Shown: piece after piece, positions 19,095 through 30,639 of the stretch
Layout: every line of letters starts with the position of its first letter
Numbering within the stretch: position 1 is the stretch's first letter
NCBI GenBank assembly: GCA_039029395.1
Contig: JBCCGG010000012.1
Coordinates: 1 to 64,000 of the forward strand
DNA length: 64,000 bases
Direction: 5' to 3'
From: JBCCGG01 sp039029395
GTDB lineage: Bacteria > Pseudomonadota > Alphaproteobacteria > Kiloniellales > JAKSDN01
Notes under the pieces: generated by a model
What the model saw: the letters and a program-made list of their open reading frames with translations, nothing else
Databases searched by the model: none
Told to the model about the DNA's origin: nothing
Made by a program: the position numbers and the translations under genes

Positions 19095-21073
19095 CGCCCC
19101 CGATCTACTTCCTTGGGCGCCGCGCCGGCACTGGTCCGCTCGTCGCTCTCACCGGTCAGGCTTTTCAGAATTCGGCCGATGAAGCCGCCCTCTTCCTCTT
19201 TCGGTTCGGCGCGCGAGGCCACAACCACGCCGCCGTCGGGCAGGGGCTGGGGCGGCAGGCCCTCCAGGCCGCGCGCCATCACCCGGCCCCAGAGCCGGGC
19301 CGGCAGGCTGCCGCCGGTCACGCCCTTCATGGGCCGGCCGTCATCGTTGCCGAACCATGCGCCGGCGACCAGCTCGGCGGTGTAGCCCACGAACCAGGCA
19401 TCACGGAAGTCCTGACTTGTGCCGGTCTTGCCGGCCGAGGGCCGCTTCGAGCGCGCCGCCTTGCCGGTGCCCCACTCGACCACCGCGGTCATCAGGTTAT
19501 TCATGCGGTTGACGCTGGAGGGCGCGACGACCCGGCCGGGCCCGCTGCCTTCGCGCCGGTAAAGCACTTTGCCGTTTGAGCCGCGGATCTCGGTGATGGC
19601 GTAGGGCCAAACGCCGCGCCCCTGGTTGGCGAAGACCGCGTAGGCGCTGGTCAGATCCAACAGGCTGACCTCAGAGGCGCCGAGCGCCAGGCTGAGGTGC
19701 GGCGAAAGCTGGGACGTAATGCCCAAGCGCCGGCCAACCTCGGCAACCTGCTCGGGCCCGACCTTCTGGGTCAGTTGCGCGGATACCGAATTGAGCGAGC
19801 GGGCATAAGCTTCGCGCAGGGTTACGTCGCCGTAGTAGCGGTCGCCGTAGTTCTTGGGCGCCCAGTTGCCGATCCGAATTGGGCCATCGACCATGCGATC
19901 GTCCGGCGTCCAGCCGGCTTCCAGCGCCGCCAGGTAGACGAAGGGCTTAAAGGCCGAGCCTGGCTGGCGCAAGGCTTGGACCGCCCGGTTGAACTGGCTG
20001 GCGCCGTAGTCCCGGCCGCCGACCATGGCGCGCACCGCGCCGTCCGGACTCATGGCCAGAAAGGCGCCTTGCTCGACCCCGCGCTTGCTCCCCTCGCTGT
20101 CGAGCGCGGCGCGCAGCTCTTGCCCCGCGATCGCCTGCAGCTTGGGGTCCAGGGTGGTCAGCACCACCAGGTCTTGCTGGCCCTTACCGACATAGTCGTA
20201 GACTTGGTCGAGCACCCAATCGGCGAAGTAGCGCGGCCGCCGCCCGCCAGCCGCCGCTTGGCTGCGGCCTTTGGACTTGAGCGCCGCCTCGGCGGTCTCG
20301 GCGGTGATGAACTCGGCATCCACCATGGCGAGCAGCACCTGGTGGGTTCGGCCATCTGCCTGGGCCGGGTCGTTGGCCGGGTTGTAGCGCGAGGGCGCCT
20401 TCAGCAAACCGGCCAGGAGCGCCGCCTCGTAGAGGTTGACGTCCTTGGCCGAGGTCCCGAAGTAGCGCCGGGATGCGGCGTCGACGCCGTAGGTGCCGGC
20501 GCCCAGGTAGACGCGGTTGAGGTAGAGGCTGAGGATCTGATCCTTGGTCAGGCGGCTCTCCAGCCAGAAGGCGAGCAGGGCTTCCTGGACCTTGCGCTTG
20601 TAGCTGCGCTCGGGCGTCAGAAAGACATTCTTGGCGAGCTGTTGGGTGATGGTCGAGCCGCCTTGGACGATGCCCCCGGCTTCAATGTTGGCGACCATGG
20701 CACGCAACAGCCCGAGGGGATCAACACCCGGGTGCTCGTAGAAGCGCCGGTCCTCGACCGCGAGCACCGCTTGGATCAGCGCCGGCGGCAGCTCGTCGAC
20801 TGTCAAGGTCTCGCCGTAGACCTCTCCGAAGGCGGCCAGGCGGCTACCGTCGGCGGCCATCAGGGTAATGCTCGGCTTGCGATTGGGATCGGCGATCTTG
20901 TCCAGGCTCGGCAGGTCGTACGCGAACCAGCCGATCAAAGCGGCCAGGGCGAGCACGCCCCAGACCCCGGCGACCGCTGTCCAATAGCCAAGCCGCACGA
21001 TCAAGCTGCGCCGGGGCGGCGCCTTCTTCCTGGTCGTCTTCGTTTGCTTCTTCTTGCGTTGTCCGCGCGCCAT
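19091..21073 (-). CDS. Class A penicillin-binding protein (PBP1A family)
   Basis: 660 residues: a cytoplasmic Lys/Arg-rich tail, a membrane anchor (about 28-50), then glycosyltransferase and transpeptidase domains. Glycosyltransferase motifs are EDRRFYEHPG (catalytic Glu107), GGSTITQQLAKN and RKVQEALLAFWLE. Transpeptidase motifs are SAFK (Ser373 nucleophile, Lys376), SLNS and KTGTS. It polymerises and crosslinks peptidoglycan. The start at 21073 places the basic tail in frame; the region upstream belongs to a palindromic repeat element ending 12 bases from the ATG. Confidence 0.93.
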   Translation of the reverse strand: MARGQRKKKQTKTTRKKAPPRRSLIVRLGYWTAVAGVWGVLALAALIGWFAYDLPSLDKIADPNRKPSITLMAADGSRLAAFGEVYGETLTVDELPPALIQAVLAVEDRRFYEHPGVDPLGLLRAMVANIEAGGIVQGGSTITQQLAKNVFLTPERSYKRKVQEALLAFWLESRLTKDQILSLYLNRVYLGAGTYGVDAASRRYFGTSAKDVNLYEAALLAGLLKAPSRYNPANDPAQADGRTHQVLLAMVDAEFITAETAEAALKSKGRSQAAAGGRRPRYFADWVLDQVYDYVGKGQQDLVVLTTLDPKLQAIAGQELRAALDSEGSKRGVEQGAFLAMSPDGAVRAMVGGRDYGASQFNRAVQALRQPGSAFKPFVYLAALEAGWTPDDRMVDGPIRIGNWAPKNYGDRYYGDVTLREAYARSLNSVSAQLTQKVGPEQVAEVGRRLGITSQLSPHLSLALGASEVSLLDLTSAYAVFANQGRGVWPYAITEIRGSNGKVLYRREGSGPGRVVAPSSVNRMNNLMTAVVEWGTGKAARSKRPSAGKTGTSQDFRDAWFVGYTAELVAGAWFGNDDGRPMKGVTGGSLPARLWGRVMARGLEGLPPQPLPDGGVVVASRAEPKEEEGGFIGRILKSLTGESDERTSAGAAPKEVDRGR

Positions 21074-21085
21074 TCGTCTATATCG

Positions 21086-21350
21086 AGTATGGTGGAATAG
21101 AAGTAGATGGCACATAGGACGGGCTTTCCGCCCCCTCGGCTAGGAGCGCGGTGCACCGTGGTGCCAATCCACCACAAGCGCCGCGCGACGACGTCCGAGG
21201 GGGCGGAGAGCCCGCCTTCGGTCGCCTCACCCGGCTTCTGGGGGGCGTCAGCGACACTTGCCGGTGGGCCGGCACCGCCGGCGCGCCGCTTCCTACCCAG
21301 AAGCCGGGTGAGGCGATCCTATGTGCCATCTACTTCTGTTCCACCATACT
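21086..21350. repeat. 265-bp palindromic cruciform (MITE-like) element
   Basis: 34-base terminal inverted repeats at 21086-21119 and 21317-21350 (one mismatch) enclose two further stems packed end to end. One runs 21120-21139/21195-21214 (20-base arms, one mismatch). The other runs 21222-21242/21296-21316 (perfect 21-base arms). Only 7 bases (21215-21221) are unpaired between the inner stems, so one strand can fold into a three-way junction. No transposase is encoded; open frames inside are by-products. It lies between the PBP1A start and the GNAT gene and looks like a non-autonomous element or structured repeat family. Confidence 0.85.
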
Positions 21351-21427
21351 AGTAGATTATTGCCGAATCGGCAGCGTCGTGGCACGACTGCCCTTCATAG
21401 GTCCGCGATCACGTGGGGGCAAGCCCG

Positions 21428-21907
21428 ATGAAGTTCAACATTCGCCCGGCCGAGGCGCGTGACGGCGCCGAGGTGGTCGCCATGGCCCAGGAGCTGAGTG
21501 CCCACGAGAGCAAGCCCGTCCGATCCTTCGACGAAACGGACTTCCGGCGCGACGGCTTCGGCGCCGACCCGGCCTTCTTGGTCCGGATCGCCGAGGTTGC
21601 GGGCCAAAGCGCCGGCTATGCCCTTTTCCACCCGACCTATGACGCCGAGGGCGGCGAGCGCGGGCTCTACATCCACGATCTTTACGTTCGCCCGGCTTAC
21701 CGGGATCAGGGCATCGGCCGCGCCCTCCTGGCGGCCGTCTGCCAGGCGGCGCGCGACAGCGGCGGTAGCTTCGTCTGGTGGTGCATGATCGACGGCAACC
21801 GCAAGGCCGAGGCCTTCTATGGACGCCACGCGGTGCCCTTGCAGGATTTGCGCATCTGGATCGCCGATGGCGAGCATTTCAACCGTCTGGTTGAGCGGGC
21901 GGCCTGA
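21428..21907 (+). CDS. GNAT-family N-acetyltransferase
   Basis: 159 residues with the acetyl-CoA pyrophosphate loop RDQGIGRALL (about residues 95-104) following LYIHDLYVRPAYR, the standard GNAT motif A. The overall pattern resembles diamine/spermidine acetyltransferases (SSAT-like), but substrate specificity cannot be read. ATG at 21428 with a G-rich stretch upstream. It is transcribed away from the palindromic element. Confidence 0.9.
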   Translation: MKFNIRPAEARDGAEVVAMAQELSAHESKPVRSFDETDFRRDGFGADPAFLVRIAEVAGQSAGYALFHPTYDAEGGERGLYIHDLYVRPAYRDQGIGRALLAAVCQAARDSGGSFVWWCMIDGNRKAEAFYGRHAVPLQDLRIWIADGEHFNRLVERAA

Positions 21908-22006
21908 CCTCAGCATTTGAGGGTTCGACTGGGCTCCGCTTCCAGCTATTCTCTGGGAGCGTAAACGCAATTTCTCATCCGATCCGATTCTTGAAGGAGA
22001 CAGTCG

Positions 22007-22339
22007 ATGCCCTATTTCATGTACCGCGGACGCTACTCCCAAGAAGCGACAAAGGCGCTGATCGAACATCCTCAGGACCGCGCCGAGGCCGTGCAACGCC
22101 TGGCCGAACGTCTGGGCGGCAAGCTTCATCACCTGTTCTTCGCGGTCGGCGCACACGACGTCGTCGCGATTATGGAGTTTCCCGATCACAAAGGGGTTGT
22201 CGCGGCGTCCATGCTGGCGACCTCGCGCGACGGACAGGGCGATTCCGAGATCACGCCGCTCTTGACCATGGAAGAGGCGCTCGCCGTCATGGAGCTGGCC
22301 AAATCTGCCTCGGAAAGCTACGAGCCGCCTCAAGGCTAG
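22007..22339 (+). CDS. GYD-domain protein
   Basis: 110-residue dimeric alpha-beta barrel-like protein of the GYD family (PF08734-type). Typical features are YFMYRGRYSQEATKALIEHPQDR at the start and HHLFFAVGAHDVVAIMEFPD in the middle. Function in bacteria is undefined. A good ribosome-binding site (AAGGAGA) lies about 8 bases before the ATG. It converges with and slightly overlaps the following minus-strand gene. Confidence 0.87.
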   Translation: MPYFMYRGRYSQEATKALIEHPQDRAEAVQRLAERLGGKLHHLFFAVGAHDVVAIMEFPDHKGVVAASMLATSRDGQGDSEITPLLTMEEALAVMELAKSASESYEPPQG

Positions 22340-23016
22340 AGCAGGTCTTCCAAATCCTCCGGCCGTGGCGCCCGGCGGTGGCGCCGGCGGAAAAGAATGT
22401 GCTGTACGATGAAGACGCCGGTGACCCCGATAAACGCCAACCAGACCAGCAGGGTCGCGAGCTGGAAGACCAATTGATCCGGCGCCTCTTCCGCCAGGAC
22501 GCGCCAATAGGACACACGTACGAGCGCCGGGTAGACCACGATACTCACGCCGATCACGAAGAACAGGACGCAGCGCCAAAGGTGGCAGGCTCGGCTGACC
22601 AGCAAGCCCTTGAAAATGCGCCGCCAGGGCCGCGGGCGCGGCGCACGTACGGCTTCGGGAAAGGCTTGGCGGAACTGGTGCTGCAGGACGGCGAGGACCG
22701 CCCAAACCGCAACCAGGAACGACATTAGGAATCCGATCATCAAAAGCTTGGGCGCGATCCGGTCGAGCACAAAGCTCGCCACCAGCGGCACCCCACCAAG
22801 CGCCGCCAAGATCATCAAGCGCCGGCCGCCACCCGCGCTCTCCCGGCGTTCCTGAACCCAGCTTTCGTAGCCGGCCCGCTGCCAGCCGGACAAGAGGTAG
22901 CCGGCGCCCAGATAGGCATGGGGATAGACCAGCAGCCGGCCGTCTACCAAGGGCAGCACGAAGGCGTTCTGGGTCAAGCCGCGCCATTCCTGTCTGGAAA
23001 ACGGAACCATCGACAT
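22336..23016 (-). CDS. Predicted integral membrane protein, unknown function
   Basis: 226 residues from the ATG at 23016 (an in-frame GTG at 23025 and an ATG at 23010 are alternatives). Four hydrophobic segments are visible at about 75-95, 100-120, 145-170 and 190-212. The soluble N-terminal part includes WQRAGYESW, reminiscent of DUF2628-type small membrane proteins. Basic residues at the C-terminus suggest a cytoplasmic tail. No catalytic motif is apparent. It is divergent from a lipoprotein gene. Confidence 0.7.
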   Translation of the reverse strand: MSMVPFSRQEWRGLTQNAFVLPLVDGRLLVYPHAYLGAGYLLSGWQRAGYESWVQERRESAGGGRRLMILAALGGVPLVASFVLDRIAPKLLMIGFLMSFLVAVWAVLAVLQHQFRQAFPEAVRAPRPRPWRRIFKGLLVSRACHLWRCVLFFVIGVSIVVYPALVRVSYWRVLAEEAPDQLVFQLATLLVWLAFIGVTGVFIVQHILFRRRHRRAPRPEDLEDLL

Positions 23017-23080
23017 CCCATCCACTGAAGCAGCGGGAAGATGCTACCCTGCCTGGGAACCCGAACAAGGAGCGAAATCG

Positions 23081-23545
23081 GTGGGGCCTTGGCGTCAGCT
23101 TGCCATCCTGGCCGCTATTCTGGGGCATCTGATCGGCTGCGCGGCCTCTCAGCGGCCGGTGACGGTCGCGCCGAATGCCGACGGCACCGCCCTGCTGCGC
23201 GCCAGCGGCGCGCCCGGTGAAGGGGCCCCAGCGGTTTCCCGCGACCTGTTGACGATGGCGGCCCGGCTGGCGCGCGACTGGAATCAGCCCAGGTTCGCGA
23301 TCCTGAGCCACTATCTGGAGACCCTGCCCAGCGGCGCTCAAGCGCCGACCATCCGTGTGCAGACACCGATCGCTCGCTCGAAGCGCAGAAACCGGCGCAG
23401 CAGCGGCAGCTATGTGGACATCGACCTCAACAGTGGGTCCGGGAAAACCGTCGAGACCGTGGTCATGATCGTGCAGCCCTTCGACGGCGACCCGCCGGCC
23501 GGCTCGCTCGAGACCTATTCGGTCGCGGAGATCCTTCAAGATTGA
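23081..23545 (+). CDS. Predicted lipoprotein
   Basis: 154 residues from a GTG at 23081 with AAGGAG 8-9 bases upstream. The N-terminus has a short hydrophobic stretch ending in the lipobox LIGC (Cys about residue 20), so export and lipidation are likely. The mature part is low in complexity, with a basic patch (SKRRNRR) and a Ser/Gly-rich segment before a beta-rich end. I recognise no family. Its stop overlaps the 3' end of a small opposing reading frame. Confidence 0.65.
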   Translation: MGPWRQLAILAAILGHLIGCAASQRPVTVAPNADGTALLRASGAPGEGAPAVSRDLLTMAARLARDWNQPRFAILSHYLETLPSGAQAPTIRVQTPIARSKRRNRRSSGSYVDIDLNSGSGKTVETVVMIVQPFDGDPPAGSLETYSVAEILQD

Positions 23546-23694
23546 CGGCCGAGATCCGCGCCAAGCTCAATAGAGACCTGATCGCCCTCGATCGGCGCCA
23601 GGCGATCGACGATCATCACGATTATGCCGGTGCTTACCAGTATGAGCAGCAGCACCCCGGCGATGTACCAGAGCCGAGATCTCCGATCAGCCAT
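23536..23694 (-). CDS. Small single-pass membrane protein downstream of gyrB
   Basis: A 52-codon frame from an ATG at 23694, with AAGGTG about 10 bases upstream. The predicted peptide begins MADRRSRLWYIAGVLLLILV, giving an Arg-rich cytoplasmic start and one transmembrane helix (about residues 9-29), followed by an acidic tail. It lies 105 bases after the gyrB stop on the same strand. The positive-inside pattern and start site favour a real small protein, but there is no homology evidence. Confidence 0.45.
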   Translation of the reverse strand: MADRRSRLWYIAGVLLLILVSTGIIVMIVDRLAPIEGDQVSIELGADLGRQS

Positions 23695-23799
23695 CGGTGG
23701 TCAGCACCTTAAGCGAGAGTCCATCCATGGGCAGCGCTATTCCATATGCCGACTGTGTCTCAATCATGGTAGCAATCGGGTCGGCGCGCCACAATCGGG

Positions 23800-26250
<2,451 letters not shown>

Positions 26251-26285
26251 GATCTTTTTGTGCTTTCAATGGCGCGGCGGCGGGA

Positions 26286-27461
26286 TCAGGCGGGGGTCAC
26301 CTGGCCGTCGCACACTTGGAAAAATTGGGCGCGCTGGCCGAGCTCGGCGAAGGAGCCACGGTCGGTACCGGTCAGCCAGCTTTGGGTGCCGAGCGCGACC
26401 AAGGCCTCGAACAGAGCGGCGCGGCGCTCGCTGTCCAGATGGGCGACCACCTCGTCGAGCAGCAGCAGGGCTGTGTGTCCCCGGTCGAGCGTCAAGAGCC
26501 GCGCGTGGGCAAGAACGATCGACAGCAAGAGCGCCTTCTGCTGACCGGTCGAGCAGAGCTCGGCCGGCAGGTCGTTGTCCAGGTGGCGCACCGCCAGGTC
26601 GCTGCGGTGTGGTCCAACGGCGGCACCGCCGCCGAGCGCGTCTTCTCGCCGACCGGTCGCGAGCGCTTCGCGCAGGCGATCCTCGGCGGCCAGTGCCAAT
26701 CCCTCGTCAAGCCAGCCGTCGACCGCGCCGACCAGACTCAAGGCGGCGCGCGGGAAGGGCCCTGGCGTCTCGCCGCAGGCGGCGGCGAGGCGCGCCACAA
26801 GCGCCCGCCGCGCGGCGACAACCGCGATGCCGTGGTTGGCCATGGCCTCCTCCAGGGATCCCAGCCAGGAGTCGTCCGGACGCTCGAACTTGAGCACCCT
26901 GGCACGCTCGCGCAGGGCGTGCTCGTAGCTTTTGACGCGTTCGGCGTGGGCCGGGTCGAAGGCGTAGACCAAGCGGTCCAGAAAACGCCGGCGACCAGCG
27001 GAACCTTCGCGAAACAAGCCGTCCATCTGAGGCGTCAGCCAGACCACGCTGGAGATCTCGGCGAGCGCCCGCTGGCTGCGCGCCACGGCGCCGTCAATTT
27101 TCACCACGCGGCGCTCTCGCTCGCCGTTCTGACCGGCCGGTTCGGCGCCTGTGCCGATGTCGCGCGCACCCTCCGGCGTCATCAGGCGGGCGGCAACGGC
27201 CCAGGGCGCGCCGCCCTCGCGTCGGCTGAGATCGGCCAATTTGGCGCGCCGCAAGCCGCGGCCCGGCGCGAGCAGGGAGATTGCCTCCAAAAGATTGGTC
27301 TTGCCGGCCCCGTTCGGCCCGGTAAGCACCACCGGCCGGCCATCGGACGAAAGGCTCGCGCGATCGTAGGAGCGGAACTGGGTAAGCGTGAGGCGCCCAA
27401 TCCAGAGCGCCTTATCCCGGTCCTCGAGCGCCATGTCCAAAGCGAGGGAAGTGGAGTCCAT
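26286..27461 (-). CDS. recF: DNA replication and repair protein RecF
   Basis: 391 residues from an ATG at 27461 (an internal ATG at 27434 is an alternative). The SMC-like ATPase carries Walker A GPNGAGKTN, the ABC-type signature in CSTGQQKALLLSIVLA, and Walker B LLLLDEVVAHLD. RecF binds gap ends and helps load RecA with RecOR. Its place between dnaN and gyrB is the ancestral order. The N-terminus carries about 20 residues before the conserved LTQFRSYD. Confidence 0.96.
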   Translation of the reverse strand: MDSTSLALDMALEDRDKALWIGRLTLTQFRSYDRASLSSDGRPVVLTGPNGAGKTNLLEAISLLAPGRGLRRAKLADLSRREGGAPWAVAARLMTPEGARDIGTGAEPAGQNGERERRVVKIDGAVARSQRALAEISSVVWLTPQMDGLFREGSAGRRRFLDRLVYAFDPAHAERVKSYEHALRERARVLKFERPDDSWLGSLEEAMANHGIAVVAARRALVARLAAACGETPGPFPRAALSLVGAVDGWLDEGLALAAEDRLREALATGRREDALGGGAAVGPHRSDLAVRHLDNDLPAELCSTGQQKALLLSIVLAHARLLTLDRGHTALLLLDEVVAHLDSERRAALFEALVALGTQSWLTGTDRGSFAELGQRAQFFQVCDGQVTPA

Positions 27462-27486
27462 CAAGGGCGTATGGTGCGCGGCCCGC

Positions 27487-28605
27487 TCACACCCGCATGG
27501 GCATGAGCACGTAGAGCGCGCTCGCGTCCTCGATGTCGCGCACAATCGTCGGCGAGGCCGAATCATGCATCACGAACTCGGCCTCGCCGTGGGAGATCTG
27601 CTGTGCAATATCCAGCAGGTAGCGCGAGTTGAAGCCGATCTCGATCTCCTCGCCGCCGTAGCCGACCTCGATCTCCTCGGTCGCCGAACCGCTGTCGGGG
27701 CTGGTCGCCGAGAGCACCAGATTGCCGTTGGCCAGCGCCAGCTTGATGGCCCGGCTCTTCTCGGTCGAGATTGTCGAGACCCGGTCGACCGCCTCGGAGA
27801 AATGGCTGCAGTTGACCGACATGATCTTGTCGTTGCCCGAGGGGATGACTCGCTCGTAATCCGGAAAGGTGCCGTCGATCAGCTTGGAGGTCAGCACCGT
27901 GGAATCGAAGGCGAAGCGGATCTTGGTCCCGGACAGCGAAACCTGCACCGCCACGTCGCTCTCCTCGATCAGCTTGCGCAGCTCGCCGACCGCCTTGCGC
28001 GGCACGATGACGCCGGGCAACTCGGCCGCGCCGTCGGGCAGCGGCATCTCGAAGCGCGCCAAGCGGTGGCCGTCGGTCGCAACCGCCCGCAGCACGTTGA
28101 TGCCGTCACTCTCGGTGGCGTGCAGATAGATGCCGTTCAGGTAATAGCGGGTCTCCTCGGTGGAGATCGCAAAGCGCGTGCGGTCGATCAGGTTTTTGAG
28201 CTCGACCGCGCCGATCTGAAAGCTCTGGGGCAGGCTGTCGTCCGTGCCGGCCGGGAAGTCTTCCTTCGGCAGAGTTGGCAGGCTGAAGGTCGAGCGCCCC
28301 GCGGTCAGCGTCATGCGGCCATCCTCGCCGGCGGTCTCCAGCTCGACCTGCGAACCGTCGGGCAGCTTGCGCACAATGTCGTAGAGCGTGTGCGCCGGCG
28401 CCGTGGTCGAACCGCCCAAGCCAACGTCGGCGGCGACTTCCTCGATGATGGTCAGATCCATGTCGGTCGCGGTTAGAGCGAGCTTCTCGCCCTCGGCGTC
28501 GATCATCAGATTCGACAGGATCGGAATGGTGTTGCGGCGCTCGACCACGCTTTGCACGTGAGCCAGCGACTTGAGGAGGGCCGCGCGTTCAATGATCAGC
28601 TTCAT
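27487..28605 (-). CDS. dnaN: DNA polymerase III beta sliding clamp
   Basis: 372 residues with three repeats of the clamp fold. MKLIIERAALLKSLAHVQSVVERRNTIPILSNL opens domain 1, and the C-terminus ends YVLMPMRV, the conserved hydrophobic-pocket tail that binds clamp-interacting peptides. It forms a dimeric ring that tethers Pol III to DNA. It lies 25 bases before recF and 256 bases after dnaA; that gap holds a striking inverted repeat over a -10-like hexamer. Confidence 0.98.
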   Translation of the reverse strand: MKLIIERAALLKSLAHVQSVVERRNTIPILSNLMIDAEGEKLALTATDMDLTIIEEVAADVGLGGSTTAPAHTLYDIVRKLPDGSQVELETAGEDGRMTLTAGRSTFSLPTLPKEDFPAGTDDSLPQSFQIGAVELKNLIDRTRFAISTEETRYYLNGIYLHATESDGINVLRAVATDGHRLARFEMPLPDGAAELPGVIVPRKAVGELRKLIEESDVAVQVSLSGTKIRFAFDSTVLTSKLIDGTFPDYERVIPSGNDKIMSVNCSHFSEAVDRVSTISTEKSRAIKLALANGNLVLSATSPDSGSATEEIEVGYGGEEIEIGFNSRYLLDIAQQISHGEAEFVMHDSASPTIVRDIEDASALYVLMPMRV

Positions 28606-28754
28606 GTCACTCTGGAACCGCTTTCGACTCGTTCATTTCTGCAACAGTAAGCACCGCGACCGAAGTCACGGCGCCCCGTCATGGACCTGCAATTCAAGAG
28701 TGCCGCGGCGCCGAAGGACCCGAAGGATCGAATGACCTGAGACGCCGCGTTAGG

Positions 28755-28785
28755 CCCGGGCGCCACTATAGCACAGGCGCCCGGG
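28755..28785. promoter_or_regulatory. Perfect inverted repeat enclosing a -10-like TATAGT upstream of dnaN
   Basis: Arms CCCGGGCGCC (28755-28764) and GGCGCCCGGG (28776-28785) are perfectly complementary, with an 11-base centre that on the minus strand contains TATAGT (28770-28765), a good -10 for dnaN. The -35 match is weak. It may be an operator over the dnaN promoter or an RNA hairpin ending dnaA transcripts; no T-run follows, so simple intrinsic termination is less likely. Confidence 0.55.
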
Positions 28786-28813
28786 AAGGTAAGGGTTAAA
28801 GCCACCTTCAGGA

Positions 28814-28850
28814 CCGTCCGAAAGCGGCCTTTTCGGGGCCTTTCGGGCGG
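28814..28850 (-). terminator. Long hairpin after dnaA (terminator-like, no T-run)
   Basis: Just after the dnaA stop the minus-strand RNA can pair CCGcCCGAAAGGCC with GGCCgCTTTCGGaCGG around a short loop. The stem is long and GC-rich but lacks a uridine tract. It may protect the dnaA 3' end or attenuate read-through into dnaN. Confidence 0.45.
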
Positions 28851-28861
28851 ATTCTAAGAGC

Positions 28862-30292
28862 CTAGCCCTCGAGCATGCGGCGCAGCAATTCCACATCCTC
28901 GGCAAAGCTATTGTCGGTTGCCTTAAGCTCTTCGATCTTCTTCACAGCGTGCATCACGGTGGTGTGGTCTCGGCCCCCGAACTTTCGTCCGATTTCCGGC
29001 AGGGAGCGGGTGGTCAGCTGCTTCGAAAGATACATGGCGACTTGTCGCGGCCGGGCGACTGCGCGGGCGCGACGGGCGGAATGCATGTCGGTGACCCGGA
29101 CGTTGAAGTGCTCGGCAACGCGCTTTTGGATCTCTTCGATGGTGACCCGCCGGTCGTTGGCGCGCAGCAGATCGTGCAGGGCTTCCTGGGTGGTCTCCAG
29201 GGTAATCGGGCGGCCGACCAGATCGACGTGCGCGACGATCCGGATCAGGGCACCTTCCAACTCGCGCACGTTGGAAGTGATCTTGTGGGCCAGGAACTCC
29301 AGTACCTTGGCCGGGACGTCGATTCCGAGCGCCTCGGCCTTGGTCTGCAGGATGCCGAGCCTCAGCTCGTAGGTGGTCGGGTGGATGTCGGCGACCAGGC
29401 CCCAGCCGAGGCGCGAGCGCATGCGCTCCTCGACACCTTCGAGGTCCGACGGGCTCTTGTCGGCCGAAATCACCACTTGACGGTTTTGGTCGACCAAGGC
29501 GTTGAAGGTGTGGAAGAACTCCTCCTGGGTCGCCTCGCGCCCACCGATGAACTGCAGGTCGTCGATCATCAGCACGTCGACCGAGCGGAACTGTTCCTTG
29601 AACGCCATGGTGTCCTTGGTCTTAATGGCGCGCACGAACTGGTACATGAAGGTCTCGGCCGAGAGATAGATGATGCGTTTGTTGGGCGAGCGCTTTTTGA
29701 TGTTCCAGGCGATCGCGTGCATCAGATGGGTCTTGCCGAGCCCGACTCCGCCATAGAGAAACAACGGATTAAAAGGCACGTTGCTGGCTTCGGCGACTCG
29801 TCGCGCCGCCGCGTAGGCCAGCTCGTTCGGCTTGCCGACCACGAAGTTCTCAAAGGTAAATCGCTTATCGAGCGGCGCGCTGATGTCACGCCCTTGCGCT
29901 TGAGACTCGCGCCCGAAAAGACCGGCCTGCGGCGGCGCGGCGGCGCCATTGGGCGGCGCAACTGCATCGCTCTTTGCGGGCTTGGAGTCTTCCGCGCGAA
30001 CGCCTGGTTTCGGCTTCGGGCGAGCCGGCGGGCGCACCACGATCTCGATCTTTACCGCCTGCCCCGAGGCCTCGTCCCAGAGCTCGGAGATGCGCTCCGC
30101 GTAGTTGCTGCGCACCCAGTCGCGCATGAAGCGCGTGGGCACGGCAAGTCGCACCGCGGCGGTCTTGATGCCCATAAATGTCAATGGTTTCAGCCAACTT
30201 CTGAAAGCCGCTTCGCCGACTTCCGCTCTTAACAGTCCTCGAACTCTCGCCCAAATTTCATGCGCATCTGTCTCGTAGTCGCGCGGGTCCAT
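28862..30292 (-). CDS. dnaA: Chromosomal replication initiator protein DnaA
   Basis: 476 residues. Domain I (about 8-85; RAEVGEAAFRSWLKPL) is followed by a Pro/Ala-rich linker. The AAA+ core has Walker A GGVGLGKTH (181-189) and Walker B VDVLMIDDLQFIGG, and domain IV carries the DNA-binding signature GGRDHTTVMHA. It opens oriC by binding DnaA boxes as an ATP filament. The ATG at 30292 has GAAGGGG about 8 bases upstream, so the longer open frame is not used. Neighbours rpsT and dnaN are as in other alphaproteobacteria. Confidence 0.98.
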   Translation of the reverse strand: MDPRDYETDAHEIWARVRGLLRAEVGEAAFRSWLKPLTFMGIKTAAVRLAVPTRFMRDWVRSNYAERISELWDEASGQAVKIEIVVRPPARPKPKPGVRAEDSKPAKSDAVAPPNGAAAPPQAGLFGRESQAQGRDISAPLDKRFTFENFVVGKPNELAYAAARRVAEASNVPFNPLFLYGGVGLGKTHLMHAIAWNIKKRSPNKRIIYLSAETFMYQFVRAIKTKDTMAFKEQFRSVDVLMIDDLQFIGGREATQEEFFHTFNALVDQNRQVVISADKSPSDLEGVEERMRSRLGWGLVADIHPTTYELRLGILQTKAEALGIDVPAKVLEFLAHKITSNVRELEGALIRIVAHVDLVGRPITLETTQEALHDLLRANDRRVTIEEIQKRVAEHFNVRVTDMHSARRARAVARPRQVAMYLSKQLTTRSLPEIGRKFGGRDHTTVMHAVKKIEELKATDNSFAEDVELLRRMLEG

Positions 30293-30639
30293 AGCACTTT
30301 GCCCCTTCTTGTGCAGGACTCGCCGCATTCCCATTGCCCTTATGCGGCCCTTCCTGGTGGTTCCCTGTTCGCTCAGCAAGCCTCCGGTCACGTGCGGCAC
30401 GCCACACCCTTTTGTGCGCAGGACGCGCAGCCATTTCCGGAAGCCAAACTAAGCGATCTTCTTGCAGACGACCTTGGGTCCACGCCCTGGTCGATGAGAA
30501 AAGATTGCTGGTACGGTTTTCGCTTCCCCTAGTCCCAGGCCCTTTTCCGGGTCCTTGATTGAATTAAGAGCTCGAGGGGGTTTTTACTTGTTATTACTTG
30601 AACGATTACTTTGAAAGCGCCCCTTGATCTCGTGCGAAT

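Noticed and set aside
21078..21352. Two small opposing reading frames within the palindromic element
   Set aside because: Their resemblance to each other follows from the inverted repeats; no ribosome site or family match.
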